Notes: generated by a model not told the origin, from the sequence alone. A stretch of DNA of 64,000 nt from Magicicada septendecula (GCA_034769895.1 CM068373.1:280767158-280831157), one strand, 5' to 3'; numbered from the stretch's first letter, positions 49,543-61,696 are shown. Numbers and translations: made by a program.

Positions 49543-50785
49543 GTATACAATATAATCGCCCGACAATAACTGAACTGAGTAATTGTATTTATAGCCCACT
49601 GGAAATCTAGAAGATTCCACATACTACATATTACCTCTAAACTACGACATAATTGATTGCAGCCTTGACACAGTGCAAGCGGCTGCATAAATTCTGGCAC
49701 CGTCTAGCAAATGCGTTGAGAAGCATGTACACGCACACATTACATTCCGGATCCCTCTGGAACATTCGATAAACATGTAGATTGTTCTGTGATGTCATGA
49801 CAATATGTTGCTTTGTGTTTGTTACATTGGTCTCTATGTTATTTAAACTCATTACAGTTGAATTTAAAAGTTACTGTCTTTGTATATACATAATTCTTAG
49901 TTACTGAATTTTTTGTTTTATTATATACTTAGCTATTATAAACTATAAAAATATAGACCTTCTGTTTTTGGTTTAGATCAAGTTAGACTGTATTTGGTTT
50001 TGATCACACTATTTTCAATAATTTTTTCTTGCAATTACTATATGTTCATTTAGCTGTTATAAGGAAAAGAACAAAATTTGGTACAATTATCAGATTTATA
50101 GTGTATGCTGACATTGTTTTTTTTAGTAATAAATTTTAGTAAATATTGATCAGTGTTTACGTACTTTTTCATTGGAAATTCATCATAAGGGACAGAATAT
50201 GAATTAAGACAGATGTTCTTGACATTAATCCCTTCACATCCAGACCCTTAAAAAACACTCCAAGCATATGTACTGGATAAATGTAATAGCTAGGAGAATT
50301 GAATATAGTGGATAAAGCACATTCCTTTACTTTGAACTTATAATTTTACTCTTCAATCAAGCTTAATATCTCTCTCCTCAAAAATATTTGTTTTTTGTTG
50401 TTACAAATACATTATGTTCTTAATGTTTCTCCCTTTCAAGTACTGTGTTGACATTATTTACGTCTTGTTTTTCTGAACATTTTGATATACAGAAAGCTAA
50501 AAACCATAAACCATTATTACCTAACCACATATGTGAAAACAATATATATTTTTGCTTTATATTAATAAATAGGATAATTTACAATTAGTACAATTCTTCT
50601 TCACATCGCAGTAGTACACTTCTTCGATACAATCACATATTCAAAACATTGAAAATATAGTGCAGGTATGGATATTGGGACAGTCCTGAACAAGCTGATG
50701 CAGACTTTTAGGTTCAACAGCTATAGTTATTCTTGTTCATGCTATAGGATCATATTCATTTACAGCAGGTTATTATGAAATTTGT
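49541..50785. other. AT-rich stretch, nothing recognised
   Basis: Only chance frames on both strands; no domain, RNA gene or repeat shared with the rest of the window was seen. Confidence 0.5.
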
Positions 50786-51070
50786 GAGCGTTTTACTGGA
50801 GATACTAATCTCTACACTCTACAACACATACAACATCCCAACCAAACTACATCAAACTAGTTTTACCAAAAAAACTCAGTGTGTTTTACTGAACATATTT
50901 ACTCTACACACAACAATGCATACAACATCCCAACCAAACTACAGTTAAACCAGTTTCAGCAAACAAACGCAAGAGTGTTTTACTGAGAATACTAGTCTCT
51001 ATGCTCAACAATACATACAACATTCCAACAAAACTACATTCAAAACCATTTCAGTAAATGAACTCAGAGT
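50786..51070. repeat. Tandem repeat, three units of 94-95 bp
   Basis: Units start with a GTGTTTTACTG-like block at 50786, 50881 and 50975. Each contains CATACAACATYCCAACMAAACTAC. Divergence between units is moderate. No coding sense. Confidence 0.85.
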
Positions 51071-51123
51071 GGTTTTTGGTATTTTTATGCTATAGAGCAT
51101 TATAAAAAAAACCTGATATGCAA

Positions 51124-51629
51124 CAGTATAGTATACTCCCGACTATCCGGCCTAATGTGGTGGAAGGGCAGGCCGGATAACAAAAAAGCCGGGGTTCTAT
51201 AATTACTCACTTCCTGTCCTACCCATACCATTAAAATCTCACTTTTTATACCAAAACCCGCTCTTATTCATATTTTCTGACCTCTTAGTACAGTCCAGTA
51301 CTTTATAAATATTTGTTATGTACTGTTCTGTACGTTTTAAAAATTTATTACAGAAAAATGAAGTCCAAGAATAAAAATATTGTATACACATTTTAAGATA
51401 AATTTTATGTCTAACTTAATTGCAGGAAACATAAAATGATGTACAATGTACAGTATGAATACTTTCAATTTTAAAATAAACAAAACATTAATTTAAAACA
51501 GGCCTAATTCTTAAAAAAATGATTTAAACATATTTTACTGTTCATGTAAATCCTAGCTTTTCATGTCACAACTTGTGTTTTGCACACGGCACGTTGGTTC
51601 AAAAATAGACCAGATAGTAGAGTCTACTG
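51124..51629. mobile_element. Tigger-like MITE
   Basis: The left end is CAGTATAGTATACTCCC then GACTATCCGGCC; the right end, read inward, is CAGTAGACTCTACTATCTGG. Both fit the CAGTRGA...TATCCGGNC form of Tigger-type terminal repeats. The 500-bp interior is AT-rich and non-coding. TA follows the right end; the left TA is not preserved. The call rests on the ends alone. Confidence 0.55.
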
Positions 51630-51677
51630 TATTTGTCTAAAAATTCAATTCTACACACACCCTTCCTCCTTCAATCA

Positions 51678-52354
51678 ATGCCTTACCGCAGTTTCATTCA
51701 AATAAAACAATGTCTACATTTTTCAAACTATGAAGATTATGGCCCTAAGAATCATCCTAATCAAAAACTGAATAAGGTGTTGCCAATTTTCAACTGCTAC
51801 TCATAAAATTCCGCTGCCTTCTTACTCCTGAGAGATCACAATAGATGAGAATCTTCTATTTAAGGGGTGCTTGAGTTGGATACAATACATTCCATTGAAG
51901 AGAGCCCAATTTGGAATAAAAATGCGAATGTTATGTGATGCTAAGAGTAGTATGTTTGGAACATGATCATTTACTCAGAACAGGGAACACTTCTCAGTGA
52001 AGATTACACAGGTCTTCCAGTTTCAGCACAAGTGGCCATGAACCTGATAAGCCTCCTGCTTGGAAAGGATATTATCTGACAATGGACAGCTATTATGACT
52101 CCACAATTAGCTGGCACTCTGGTTCAAAACAAGACTGACGTGTATGGAACAATAAAGCAGACACGGAAAGACATACCACCACTAAAAAAAAGAGATAATG
52201 GGCTATCAGTGCAGTAAGATAATACCTATGAAGTGGAAAGATAAAAATATATTTCACTCTTTATCTACTATACACTCTAGAAATTGTTGAAATGGAAGAA
52301 ACCAGGTAAAATTAAAAAGAAACCTACACGCATTATTGAACAATGGGAGGAGTG
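51678..52354 (+). pseudogene. piggyBac-type transposase, N-terminal and core part, broken
   Basis: Fragments of one protein in order: MPYRSFIQIKQCLHFSNYED (51678), KLNKVLPIF, ENLLFKGCLSWIQYIPLKRA, FGIKMRMLCDAKSSMFG (first catalytic Asp, about 51930), TMDSYYDS (second Asp, about 52083), LAGTLVQNKTDVYGTIKQTR, KDIPPLKKR, MKWKDKNIFHSLSTIHS and KPTRIIEQW. These match piggyBac transposases block by block. There are at least five stops or frame changes (first stop at about 51810), so it is an old pseudogene. LTR element D splits the gene at 52354. A Tigger-like MITE lies just upstream. No piggyBac terminal repeats with TTAA were found. Confidence 0.8.
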
Positions 52355-53583
52355 TGTAACAGGGCATTTTTGGGCTTACCTTGGGGTATTAAAAAGATTG
52401 TAATATTTTTATTTTATACTTTATTTTATTATTAAAATGAATTTTATTAAACTTTATTAAGTAATAATAACTTTAGTAAGGCAGAAACAGAATTATGAAG
52501 GAAGTAAATTTTATTGTAAATTTTGTAACGGCAGAATAAATAAATCGAATCGTCGAATTATACAGACGCATAAAACAACATCTGAATTCGGATCAAGGTC
52601 AAGTGTGGACGGCAGAGAACAGTTATTTTTAGAACGATGACAGCATACGTTACGTGACGGAAAACAGATGATGTTATGTAAGCCAGGACGTCACAGATTT
52701 GGAATGCGGGTGTGTTTAAAATAGATCCAATATACCACATGGTTTTGGCGTATGAATACCAGTTGCTTACGCCAAGGCGCTTCACAAAATAACGCAATGA
52801 TTCGTTCTCAGAAATATCTCAACTGTTGAAGTGAACAGACGTACATATTAAACTTTTATAAAAGGCGGCGCACCCGTCGCATATTACAGTGTGAAACATT
52901 AAAAGGCCTTTCTTTTCAAAACATAACATGTAAAAGCAGTTTTGGTAAAATTCAATCAGTGAGGAAATAACTTTTAAAAACATGTAAATTCAGTGCGTGG
53001 GTTCGTCGACATCTTCAAGCGACAGATGGGTAACATTCTTCAAAATTCAATTATGTAACACTTTCAATTTCTGCCATAAATTCAACTTTTATCAATCAAG
53101 TAAAATTCTTTATTACAATCAAATTAAATTTTGTTAAAATGAAATATAAAATATGAGATCTCTGAGCACTAGTATGTGTGGGCGCGTGCTGTCTGAATAT
53201 CTATATATTTAAATTAAGGAGTGCTGGTTACGAGATGTTTAATTGATAATTATTTAATTGTTAGAATGTTTAATGGGGTAAGTTTTATAGTGTTTGATTG
53301 TTGACTAAGTAATTCTCTTTAGCCATGTGGTGATAATATTTTAAAGTGTTTCCTTTTTCAAAATGAGCAAATATTAACATGTTTCTTCTTTTAATAACCT
53401 TAATAAATTTTAAGTATGTGCATAACGAAATTGTTGTTTATTTTGATCAACCATGTCTGATTTCCTGGTTCGCTTATAAGAACCTTAGAAAATTATCTCT
53501 GCGTATCAGAGATGGTGCCCGAAAGGTATCATAAAATAATAAAAAGGTAAGTTAATTAATTCTATTAAGCAAATAATATTACA
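52355..53583 (+). repeat. Element D 5' LTR
   Basis: 1,229 bp, with a TATA box (TTTATAAAAGGCGGCGC) at about 52855. It matches the 3' LTR closely except for a central block (53026-53332) that is unrelated to the corresponding block there. Confidence 0.9.
52855..52866 (+). promoter_or_regulatory. TATA box of the element D LTR
   Basis: TTTATAAAAGGC, with a likely start region CGTCGCATATTACAGTGTG about 20-30 bases downstream. The same layout is present in the 3' LTR at about 60965. Confidence 0.5.
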
Positions 53584-53790
53584 TTGGCTTCTGAACAGGG
53601 ACAATTATATAAATTGTGTATAATATAAGCCTACAGGGAAATCAGAATGGTTGCTTGAAAAAAAAAAAAATTATGCAAAATAAGGTACGTAATATGCAAG
53701 GTCATGTTATAGCTGTTATGTGATGTTTTGTTGTGCTAAATATATAGAACAGTAGTTCAAAAGAAGTAAAGTTTAAGCAAATTTTGCACA

Positions 53791-54618
53791 ATGACCACTA
53801 ACGAGAGTACTAATAACGAAGTCAGCTTCTCTGACAGTCAAAGAGAAAGTCAAATAAATAGCGATTCAGGTATTCAAACAGAGTCACTGTCAATAAGTGA
53901 CAGTAATGTAGATGGATCTGTATTAATTAATGAGGCGAGAGCAAATTCCACTCCTATTACAACTAAAACCAATATAAAAGAAAAAGAATTGTCATTAGAG
54001 GACATATTTGATTTTATGAAAACTAATTTCAGTAAAGTGAATAGCAATTTGAATAAACAAAGAAATGATTTTGATGAAAAATTCGATAAAATAGATCATC
54101 GTTTTGACGTTAAATTAAATGAGCAGAATGATAAGATTAAAAGTAACTTTGATGATAGATTCAATGAGATCAGAAACGAAATTAAACAACAGGATTTCAA
54201 GTTTAGTGAGCAAGTAAATCTAATTAATACAAATTTAAATAATATGAAAGAACAGGTAATAAAATCTATAAATAATAATTGTGAGAAGATGGTTAACGAA
54301 ACGAATAAAAAGTTAGAACATAAATTCAATCAGATACTGAATAAGAAGTTAGATGACAATGTTACAAGTATGACAAATATTAATAATGACAAAATAGTGG
54401 AAGAGTTAGTATTAGATAGTAAAGAATTTAATAGTGATGATAATGATGTTAATTACAATTCTGAGGGAAGTGGGAGTGAGAATTCTGATAATATAAGTGA
54501 AAATATGCTGTTAAAGAATAATGGGGTAAATATTGAGAGTACTGATGAAGTTGTAGAATGTAATAATGGAATGTTAATGTGTGTTATGAGTCAGAGAGAA
54601 AGTGGAAAGATAGTATAG
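53791..54618 (+). CDS. Element D gag-like coiled-coil protein
   Basis: A single open frame of 275 residues starting MTTNESTNNEVSFSDSQRES about 200 bp downstream of the LTR, the usual place for gag. Residues 1-65 are Ser/Thr/Asn-rich and acidic. Residues 70-195 form a long heptad-like coiled coil (FMKTNFSKVNSNLNKQRNDF, DDRFNEIRNEIKQQDFK, NKKLEHKFNQILNKKL). The tail is acidic with Asp/Asn/Ser runs. No capsid motif or zinc knuckle is visible. By position and build it resembles the coiled-coil starts of the A and C gags. Function is inferred: particle assembly or RNA binding. Other possibility: an unrelated accessory protein of the element. Confidence 0.5.
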   Translation: MTTNESTNNEVSFSDSQRESQINSDSGIQTESLSISDSNVDGSVLINEARANSTPITTKTNIKEKELSLEDIFDFMKTNFSKVNSNLNKQRNDFDEKFDKIDHRFDVKLNEQNDKIKSNFDDRFNEIRNEIKQQDFKFSEQVNLINTNLNNMKEQVIKSINNNCEKMVNETNKKLEHKFNQILNKKLDDNVTSMTNINNDKIVEELVLDSKEFNSDDNDVNYNSEGSGSENSDNISENMLLKNNGVNIESTDEVVECNNGMLMCVMSQRESGKIV

Positions 54619-54791
54619 AGGTAGAATGGTGGCAGAGGGTAAATTTTCCCCAGGTTTATTGTGAACCAAGGTGTTCACAAATATTGTTTTTGAAGGGCAA
54701 GAGTCCCTTATTATTGGAAGACATGAGGTCTTTGAGTTGTTCCCCGAGTTTTTATAAGTTAGTACCCTCTGTGTGAGATGGTGTCGAAAGT

Positions 54792-55178
54792 GTGATATGG
54801 TGTTATGGTGAGAGAGATTTAGATAGAGAGTTGTGTATTGATAGAGAGATAGAATTATATAAATTAAAGAGAAATTATAAAGAGCTGAAAGCGAGGTTAG
54901 AATGGAAGGAAATAGATGATATAAAATACTTACCTTATAAAATAGAGATGGATAATTATTTTGATGATGATGATAAAATAACTGACTTTATATTGAATAA
55001 AACTACTGATGGAGACAGAACTAAAATCACAAATGTAGATGGGTTTTATGAATTGATAGATAAGAATGATGTCAAATATTATGTCGATAATGGTCATAAT
55101 AATAATAACAAATTGTATGTGGATAACAATGATTTATGTTATAAAAATGTGATTATGTTGTATGATGATGGAGGTTGA
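54792..55178 (+). CDS. Element D second frame, unknown
   Basis: A 128-residue frame rich in Asp, Asn, Lys and Tyr (DRELCIDREIELYKLKRNYK, LYVDNNDLCYKNVIMLYDDG). It resembles no family I know. It may be a downstream part of the same gag-like product or a chance frame in AT-rich DNA. Confidence 0.25.
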   Translation: MIWCYGERDLDRELCIDREIELYKLKRNYKELKARLEWKEIDDIKYLPYKIEMDNYFDDDDKITDFILNKTTDGDRTKITNVDGFYELIDKNDVKYYVDNGHNNNNKLYVDNNDLCYKNVIMLYDDGG

Positions 55179-57791
55179 ATTTAAAATTAGTGTATGGACA
55201 TTTTTAAATATTTTAATTTATGGTAATGACCTGGCCAGATTATGAAATGAAGTGTGGAAAACTGAAAAATTAATGACGAACAATTTGTAAATAACTGAGA
55301 GTAGAAATTTCACCAGCTTGTTGAACGGGGAGGGGGACCCCTAAGGTATGTGTTTTACAATTTTTTTTACACTCAAGGTGCATAAATAAGGTGTACCTTA
55401 CCACGTACCAACATTGCCTAGGCGTGTAAATAAAGAATTTTAGTGAGGCAGTGTGTTCAACAAAATTTACTAGTGCCATCTGTGAAAATGATGAATGGAA
55501 GTCCATAGTTGATTTGTAATAATAAAATGTAACAAGGTCACGAGTAAATGTAATTTGAAAATGAAATTAAAATTTTAAGTTATGTAATTTTGGTAAATCT
55601 TAAATGTGAATTGTTTATTTTCATGTAATGACAACAACGTTAAGTGTGAATAGATTAGTTTAAGTGACTAAGTAAATGTTTTGTTGTACTTACTATTTTA
55701 TGTTAATGAAGGTCAAGGTAGGGAAAGTTAAGAAAGAAATGTATGAGGTTAAAACACAACCAAGACTAGAAATGTCATGTAATGTAAATTGTAAATTCTT
55801 AAACAAAAATATCTTTTACTTGTGATTCCCCAACTTTTCGGGCGGTCACGGCCTCACCGAACCCTGACCGTGGAATTGGTTTAGCTTTGACAGCTATGGT
55901 CGGGGCTCATTGCGTCACGTTCTGCCTTAACTGGCCATAGCTGTTATCGTTGTAAAGGTGAATTTAGAAATTGACAGGGGGGGTAATTCAGGGGAATCAC
56001 CAAATTATGGAACAGCGGCTATCACTCTGTTCGCGTAGGAACAGTAAAAAAAGGTGATAGACCCGCATTAAGGGCATATAAATTTGTAATCTTTAGATAT
56101 GATGGTATCTAGTTTTTAAAAATGTAACGCAGAAGCAAGGACAAGGAGATGACAAAATTCCTCCAAAACTTCAGTCCTTGTGGACGCAACTGGACGCCAC
56201 AGTCCAGGGGGGTCATAGTGTGTGTGGTTAAGGAGGTTACTCAGGGGGGTAACGAATTAAAATTTGGTAATTTAATGATGGTGACTCACTACTGAGATGA
56301 CTAAATAATTTTGTTTTGATTTGAGAAATGGGTGCACTAGATGTTTCTTATACTGTGTTTATTATGTCTTATTGTATTAATTGCATGTAGTGTGTTAGGA
56401 ATAAGGATTATAAAAATATAATAATATGTTATAGAATAAGTTTTCAATGTGTTTAAAGATTTTAAATAAATAAATAATGAAATAAATTTGAGATAGTTAA
56501 AATTTTCAATGGGTTGTAAAAGATAGAAGTTGGGTGATAGTAATTGTTTAAGTAAGACATTTGAGTCAGTCCAAGTTGAGTATAGATGGGTGTTAGAGAG
56601 TATAAGAGGTGAAATACAAGTAATGTAAAATGGGAGTATTGATAGTGACACAGTAGCTATGGGGAAAATATGTAGAATAATGAGTGATTTATTGAGGTAA
56701 TAAATAAATGGAGATATTTTGTAGATGAAAGTGATGTAATGGGAGAATAATTAGTTGATAGGGGAATTTTGTAAAGGGGGTGGTGTGATGAGGAGTCCTC
56801 AACGAAAAGCGTTGTGGCGGGAGGGGAACCGATTAGCGCCGGAAAGGGTTACCTAAGGGGAGTCCAGGAACCAACATAAGGGAGTGAGCAGTGGGAAGGG
56901 AACACACATCCTGAGTACAAAGGGGTAGAGAGTATTTTGTTATAAGGGTAGAATGATGCGAAATGAATTAGAGTAGAAAGTTGGGGTTAGAAAATTGTTG
57001 GTAGGTATTTTGATAGAGGGGTGTCATATTAGTTAAAGCTGTTAGTGATATTAGAGTCATAGAGGGGGTAAGATTATTGTAATGCCAAGTTAATTAATTG
57101 AATTGTTATGAGTAATTGATAGTCACCCAAACTAACTGAATGAGAATGAGAATAGTAAAAGAGAAGTATATTTAAAAGGTAATAATGATCAAAACAAGAG
57201 AGATTTTAGTAAATTTGAAAATAAAATAAATCTGCAACATGTGTAATATGATCAATTTAAATTTAAATATAAATTTTATTGTTTTTGAAAGGTAATGATA
57301 ACAATGTTTATTTTGAAAGTTCTATGTTCATTATACTGTAATTGTATTATGTTTAAAGATAGGAATTTATAACCATGTTTCATATATTTGATGATATAGC
57401 TTTGTGTAGCATGTATGCATATGTGTAAAAGGTCATTGACCTGACCCAGATCAGCTGATGGTTGATATTATAGACAGGATCTGATTCAAGTAACCAATTT
57501 GTAATTCAATTTTGTCACTTAATTAAATAATTTTTTATTTTTATTTTTGCTGATGGAAGAATATTTTGAAGAAGAAAAAAAAAGAAGAATAATTAATGGC
57601 TAGTAATATGAGTCCAATTGAGATTGAATATAATGTTGATAATTTTTATGCAAAAGTAAAAATGTAAGGTAAATAATTTTGATTAAGTTTAAATGTGAAT
57701 TGTTTATTTTGAGGATTATCACAATATTGATTATAATGTGTCATGTTCATTATGTATGAGGAAGTAGAGTGGGAGGGGAATGTTTTAAGTA
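55179..57791. other. Element D internal non-coding region
   Basis: 2.6 kb without a recognisable gene. It includes a GC-richer stretch at about 55830-56230 with short inverted repeats (GACAGCTATGGTC at about 55889 and GGCCATAGCTGT at about 55932; CGGTCACGG and CCGTGGA nearby) that could fold in RNA, perhaps as a packaging or export structure. The rest is AT-rich. Confidence 0.4.
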
Positions 57792-57793
57792 TA

Positions 57794-60061
57794 CAGTGGA
57801 ACTTGGTTATTACGGCCTCGCCTGTTACGTCAACTCGGGTGTAGCGTTATTTTGTCATAAGTCCGGTCAAACTGATATCTTTAACATTATAAAAATTCTC
57901 GATTTTAACGTCACTAAATATTGTACTACTCTGTTATAGCGTCAAAAATTTCTCAGATATTTTACTCTAAATTTCATATAAACGTATATATGTGCGCGCG
58001 CACTATGCCCATGGCTACAGACATACATTGTATGCAAGCGATAAGCACTGTAACAGGACCGCCGGTGTCTGGCGACTGACATGTCTCCCCACCACTCTCA
58101 CCGGGTCAGTAGCACTGCGCGTCTCGAGGCTATTGTTCACGCCACGCTGTTACAGTATTTACTGTACAGTATTGTTTACACGTAGTCTCGTCTCTGTTTT
58201 TGGTTGTTATTGTTTCTGTATCTGCTCGTACTGTGACAGTTTCTTTTGTGTGTTTTATAACTTAAGTTTTGGTAGCCACTGTTTATAGAATTTTAATACG
58301 TAGGTCTACATTATTATACAGTAATCATGACAAGTTCTAGTAAAAAAAGAAAGGTTCTGTCTATTCAAGAGAAAGTACGTGTAATTAGATCATATGAAAG
58401 CGGACGTAAAATAGCTGATGTATGCCGTGAGTTTGGTTTAGTGAATTCTACTGTAGGTTCAATTTTAAAAAACAAGGACAAAATTTTAAAAAAATTTGAG
58501 AAAGATGGAGAACAAATTAAAAAAATTAGGAAATGCGAACATGGTGATGTGGATGCAGCATTATTGAAATGGTTCAAACAGTGTCGATGTTCAGATATTC
58601 CTGTGAGTGGACCAATTCTGAAAGAGAAAGCTACAGAATTCAGAATTGTTTGGTATTGATTTTACGTGCTCCAATGGATGGCTAGATCGATTTAAGGCCC
58701 AACACTCGATTTCCTTTGCAAAAATTTGTGGTGAGGCAAAATGCGTAGATCTGAACGTTACAGGTGATTGGGTGCGTAACACTTGGCCACAAATTAGACG
58801 ATCATATAAAGATGAAGACATCTTTAATGGAGATGAAGCCGGAATTTTTTATAAATTAACTCCAGATAAGACTTTCAAATTTAAAAATGAAAAGTGCGTT
58901 GGTGGGAAGCTCTCTAAACAAAGAGTTACAGTTTTTGTTTGTGCGAAGATGATGGGAACCGAAAAAAGGAAACTTTTAGTTATCGGGAAAAGTTTGCATC
59001 CTAGATGTTTTAAAAACATCAAAAAACTTCCTGTAAGTTACACTGCCAACAAAAAAGCGTGGATTACTTCTAGTATTTTTGAAGATGAACTAAGAAAGTG
59101 GGATAAAGAACTGTCATCGAAAAACAGAAAAATTCTACTTCTAGTTGACAACTGTGCAGCCCATCCAAAGTTAAATTTGACAAACATTAATCTGGTCTTC
59201 TTACCGGCCAACTGTATGAGTGTCCTACAACCTATGGACCAAGGCGTCATTAGAAGCATAAATTGTCACTACCACAAGCAACTTTAAAAAAAATTATTTT
59301 CTGTATGGACATGGTGCAACCTGCCACAATTTCACTCTTACATGCAATACAATTCCTAGACGACTCTTGGAAGAGTGTAACACAGAAGACGATAGCAAAA
59401 TGATTTAGTAAAGCACAACTCATACATGAAAATTTACCCGATGATGACGAAGACGACGACTTGCCGCTCTCGGAGTGGATTAAGAAATTCAACGTAAATG
59501 AACTTGATTCCTATGCATCAGTGGATGACCAAGTAGAAACATTCCAAGTGTTGAGTGATGCAGAAATTATCGTGGAAGTAAAAAACATAGAAGCAGAAGA
59601 TAGTGTTGAAGAAGATGCTGACCAAGAGGAGGATGCCGACATCGTTTGTCCGACAGTACAGGAAGCAATGAGAGCTGCCGAAACTCTTTCACGATTTTAC
59701 TGCTTTAGAGAGACGTCTGACGACACATTCAATGTAGTGCAGCATCTCCACAGCACAACAGAAAGAATTTATTTTTCAGAAAGGAGCATTCAAAAGAAAA
59801 TTACGGATTACTTTCGACAGTAAGCCTAAATGTAAGTTACATGTACTTTCTTTTTGATCTTTTAAAATATTCTTCATGCTGTTTGTATAAATGAAATGCA
59901 GTTTGTAAACTTTAGAATAAATATCACGAATAATGTAAAGATCTTTTTTTTTTATTTCTCCTTCCTTACTAGTGGTTAAAAAGGGTCTTTTATAACGTCA
60001 CTCGGACATAACATCATTATTTTTTTGGTCCCTTCAATGACGTTATAACCAAGTTCCACTG
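57794..60061 (+). mobile_element. Tigger/pogo transposon E inside element D
   Basis: 2,268 bp between TA dinucleotides (57792-57793 and 60062-60063). The left end is CAGTGGAACTTGGTTATTAC; the right end, read inward, is CAGTGGAACTTGGTTATAAC. Further subterminal similarity (TAACGTCA-type blocks) follows. It contains a transposase gene in the same direction as D. Ends and target duplication are both intact, so E is younger than D. Confidence 0.9.
58327..59823 (+). pseudogene. Tigger/pogo (CENP-B-like, DDE_1) transposase, two frameshifts and one stop
   Basis: It starts MTSSSKKRKVLSIQEKVRVI at 58327. The N-terminal helix-turn-helix (IADVCREFGLVNSTVGSILK) covers residues 10-60, and a CENP-B-type second domain (NGWLDRFKAQHSISFAKICG) follows. 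The catalytic core holds FNGDEAGIFY (first Asp, about 58829), LLLVDNCAAHPK (second, about 59149) and VLQPMDQGVIRS (third, about 59235), a DDxD-type triad fully kept. The acidic C-terminal tail ends KKITDYFRQ at 59823. Breaks: a frame change near 58640-58650, another in the A run near 59285, and a TGA at about 59404. It would act in the nucleus to cut at the CAGTGGAAC ends. With only three lesions this is a fairly recent copy. Confidence 0.9.
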
Positions 60062-60478
60062 TATATATGTGTTAGTATGTAAGAGTTAAGAAAACCAGTG
60101 CTTCTTAACGTAACCAGCACAGCTAAGGGGAGACAGATCAGTTAGGGGTATGGTATCATACAAGGCCACCAGTTGATATTTTGATCTGTTGTTTCAGTGT
60201 TTGGTGATGCTGTGGCAGCGGTCCTGAGCTGGCCAGCGCGTCAGAGCAGGAGCGTTAAGCGCCTGATGGCCTTATGGTGTTGGGATCTCGAGAGAGAAGT
60301 CCAGTAAGGTTATTCAGGTGCGGTCACAGTCACCAGACCAAGGGTAAGTTAAATATTTTTTTTATATAAAACATAGAGGGGGTTGTGGCAACATATCCTG
60401 ACTGATCCCTTTAGGAAGTATGAATGTGTCAATGAGAGGTTTTATGCCGAAGCATAAAAACTCTCATTGAGGGGGTAT

Positions 60479-61696
60479 TGTAACAGGGCATTTTTGGGCT
60501 TATCTTGGGGTATTAAAAAGATTGTAATATTTTTATTTTATATTTAAAATGAATTTTATTAAACTTTATTAAGCAATAATAACTTTAGTAAGGCAGAAAC
60601 AGAATTATGAAGGAAGTAAATTTTATTGTAAATTTTGTAACGGCAGAATAAATAAATCGAATCGTCGAATTATACAGACGCATAAAACAACATCTGAATT
60701 CGGATAAAGGTCAAGTGTGGACGGTAGAGAACAATTATTTTTAGAACAATGACAGCATACGTTACGTGACGGAAAACAGATGATGTTATTTAAGCCAGGA
60801 GTCACAGATTTGGAATGCGGGTGTGTTTAAAATAGATTCCATATACCACATGGTTTTGGCGTATGAATACCAGCTGCTTACGCCAAGGCGCTTCACAAAA
60901 TAGCGCAATGATTCGTTCTCAGAAATATCTCAACCGTTGAAGTGATCAGACGTACATATTAAACTTTTATAAAAGGCGGCGCGCCCGTCGCATATTACAG
61001 TGTGAAACATTAAAAGGCCTTTCTTTTCAAAATATAACATGTAAAAGCAGTTTTGGTAAAATTCAATCAGCGAGAAATAACTTTTAAAAACATGTAAATT
61101 CAGTGCGTGGGTTCGTCGACATCTTCAAGCGACAGGTAAAATTATGTTATAAATACTTAAAATTACACATGAAATTACAAAGAATAATAAACAATATTAA
61201 ATTTAATAAACAATGTATTAACCTAGAAATTATTCCTAACTATGCAGTAATAAGGAACAAGAACACAAATCCCACAGCAATGAAGACCATTATATATGCA
61301 CAAAAATACAGGATACGACAAGAAATCAGAGAAGCATATAAAAATAAAAATAAATTCATTGTTTTAAAAAAATGGAATTTTACTGACTATGGTGGTATGT
61401 ATATAATAATATTATAACAAGTCAGTGGCATAATGTTTGGCAAAATAATATTTTAAAGTGTTTTCCTTTTTCAAAATGAGCAAATATTAACATATTTCTT
61501 CTTTTAATAACCTTAATAAATTTTAAGTATGTGCATAACGAAATTGTTGTTTATTTTGATCAACCATGTCTGATTTCCTGGTTCGCTTATAAGAACCTTA
61601 GAAAATTTTCTCTGCATATCAGAGATGGCGCCCGAAAGGTATCATAAAATAATAAAAAGGTAAGTTAATTAATTGCATTAAGCAAATATTATTACA
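60479..61696 (+). repeat. Element D 3' LTR
   Basis: 1,218 bp. It matches the 5' LTR except in 61136-61444. That block contains a plus-strand reading (NIKFNKQCINLEIIPNYAVI, then KYRIRQEIREAYKNKNKF) that resembles the N-terminal region of the PLE at 6400-6250. Confidence 0.85.

Larger units (their letters stand above)
52355..61696 (+). mobile_element. LTR element D, no visible pol, inserted in a piggyBac fossil
   Basis: The 5' LTR is at 52355-53583 and the 3' LTR at 60479-61696, both TGTAACAGGG...TATTACA. They are flanked by AGTG (52351-52354 and 61697-61700), a clean 4-bp target duplication. The internal region begins TTGGCTTCTGAACAGG and ends with GAGGGGGTAT before the 3' LTR. Set apart from inserted element E it is about 4.6 kb. 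One long coiled-coil, gag-like frame is present; protease, RT and integrase are not recognised. It is probably a non-autonomous gypsy-type relative. The body looks whole at both ends. Confidence 0.85.
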
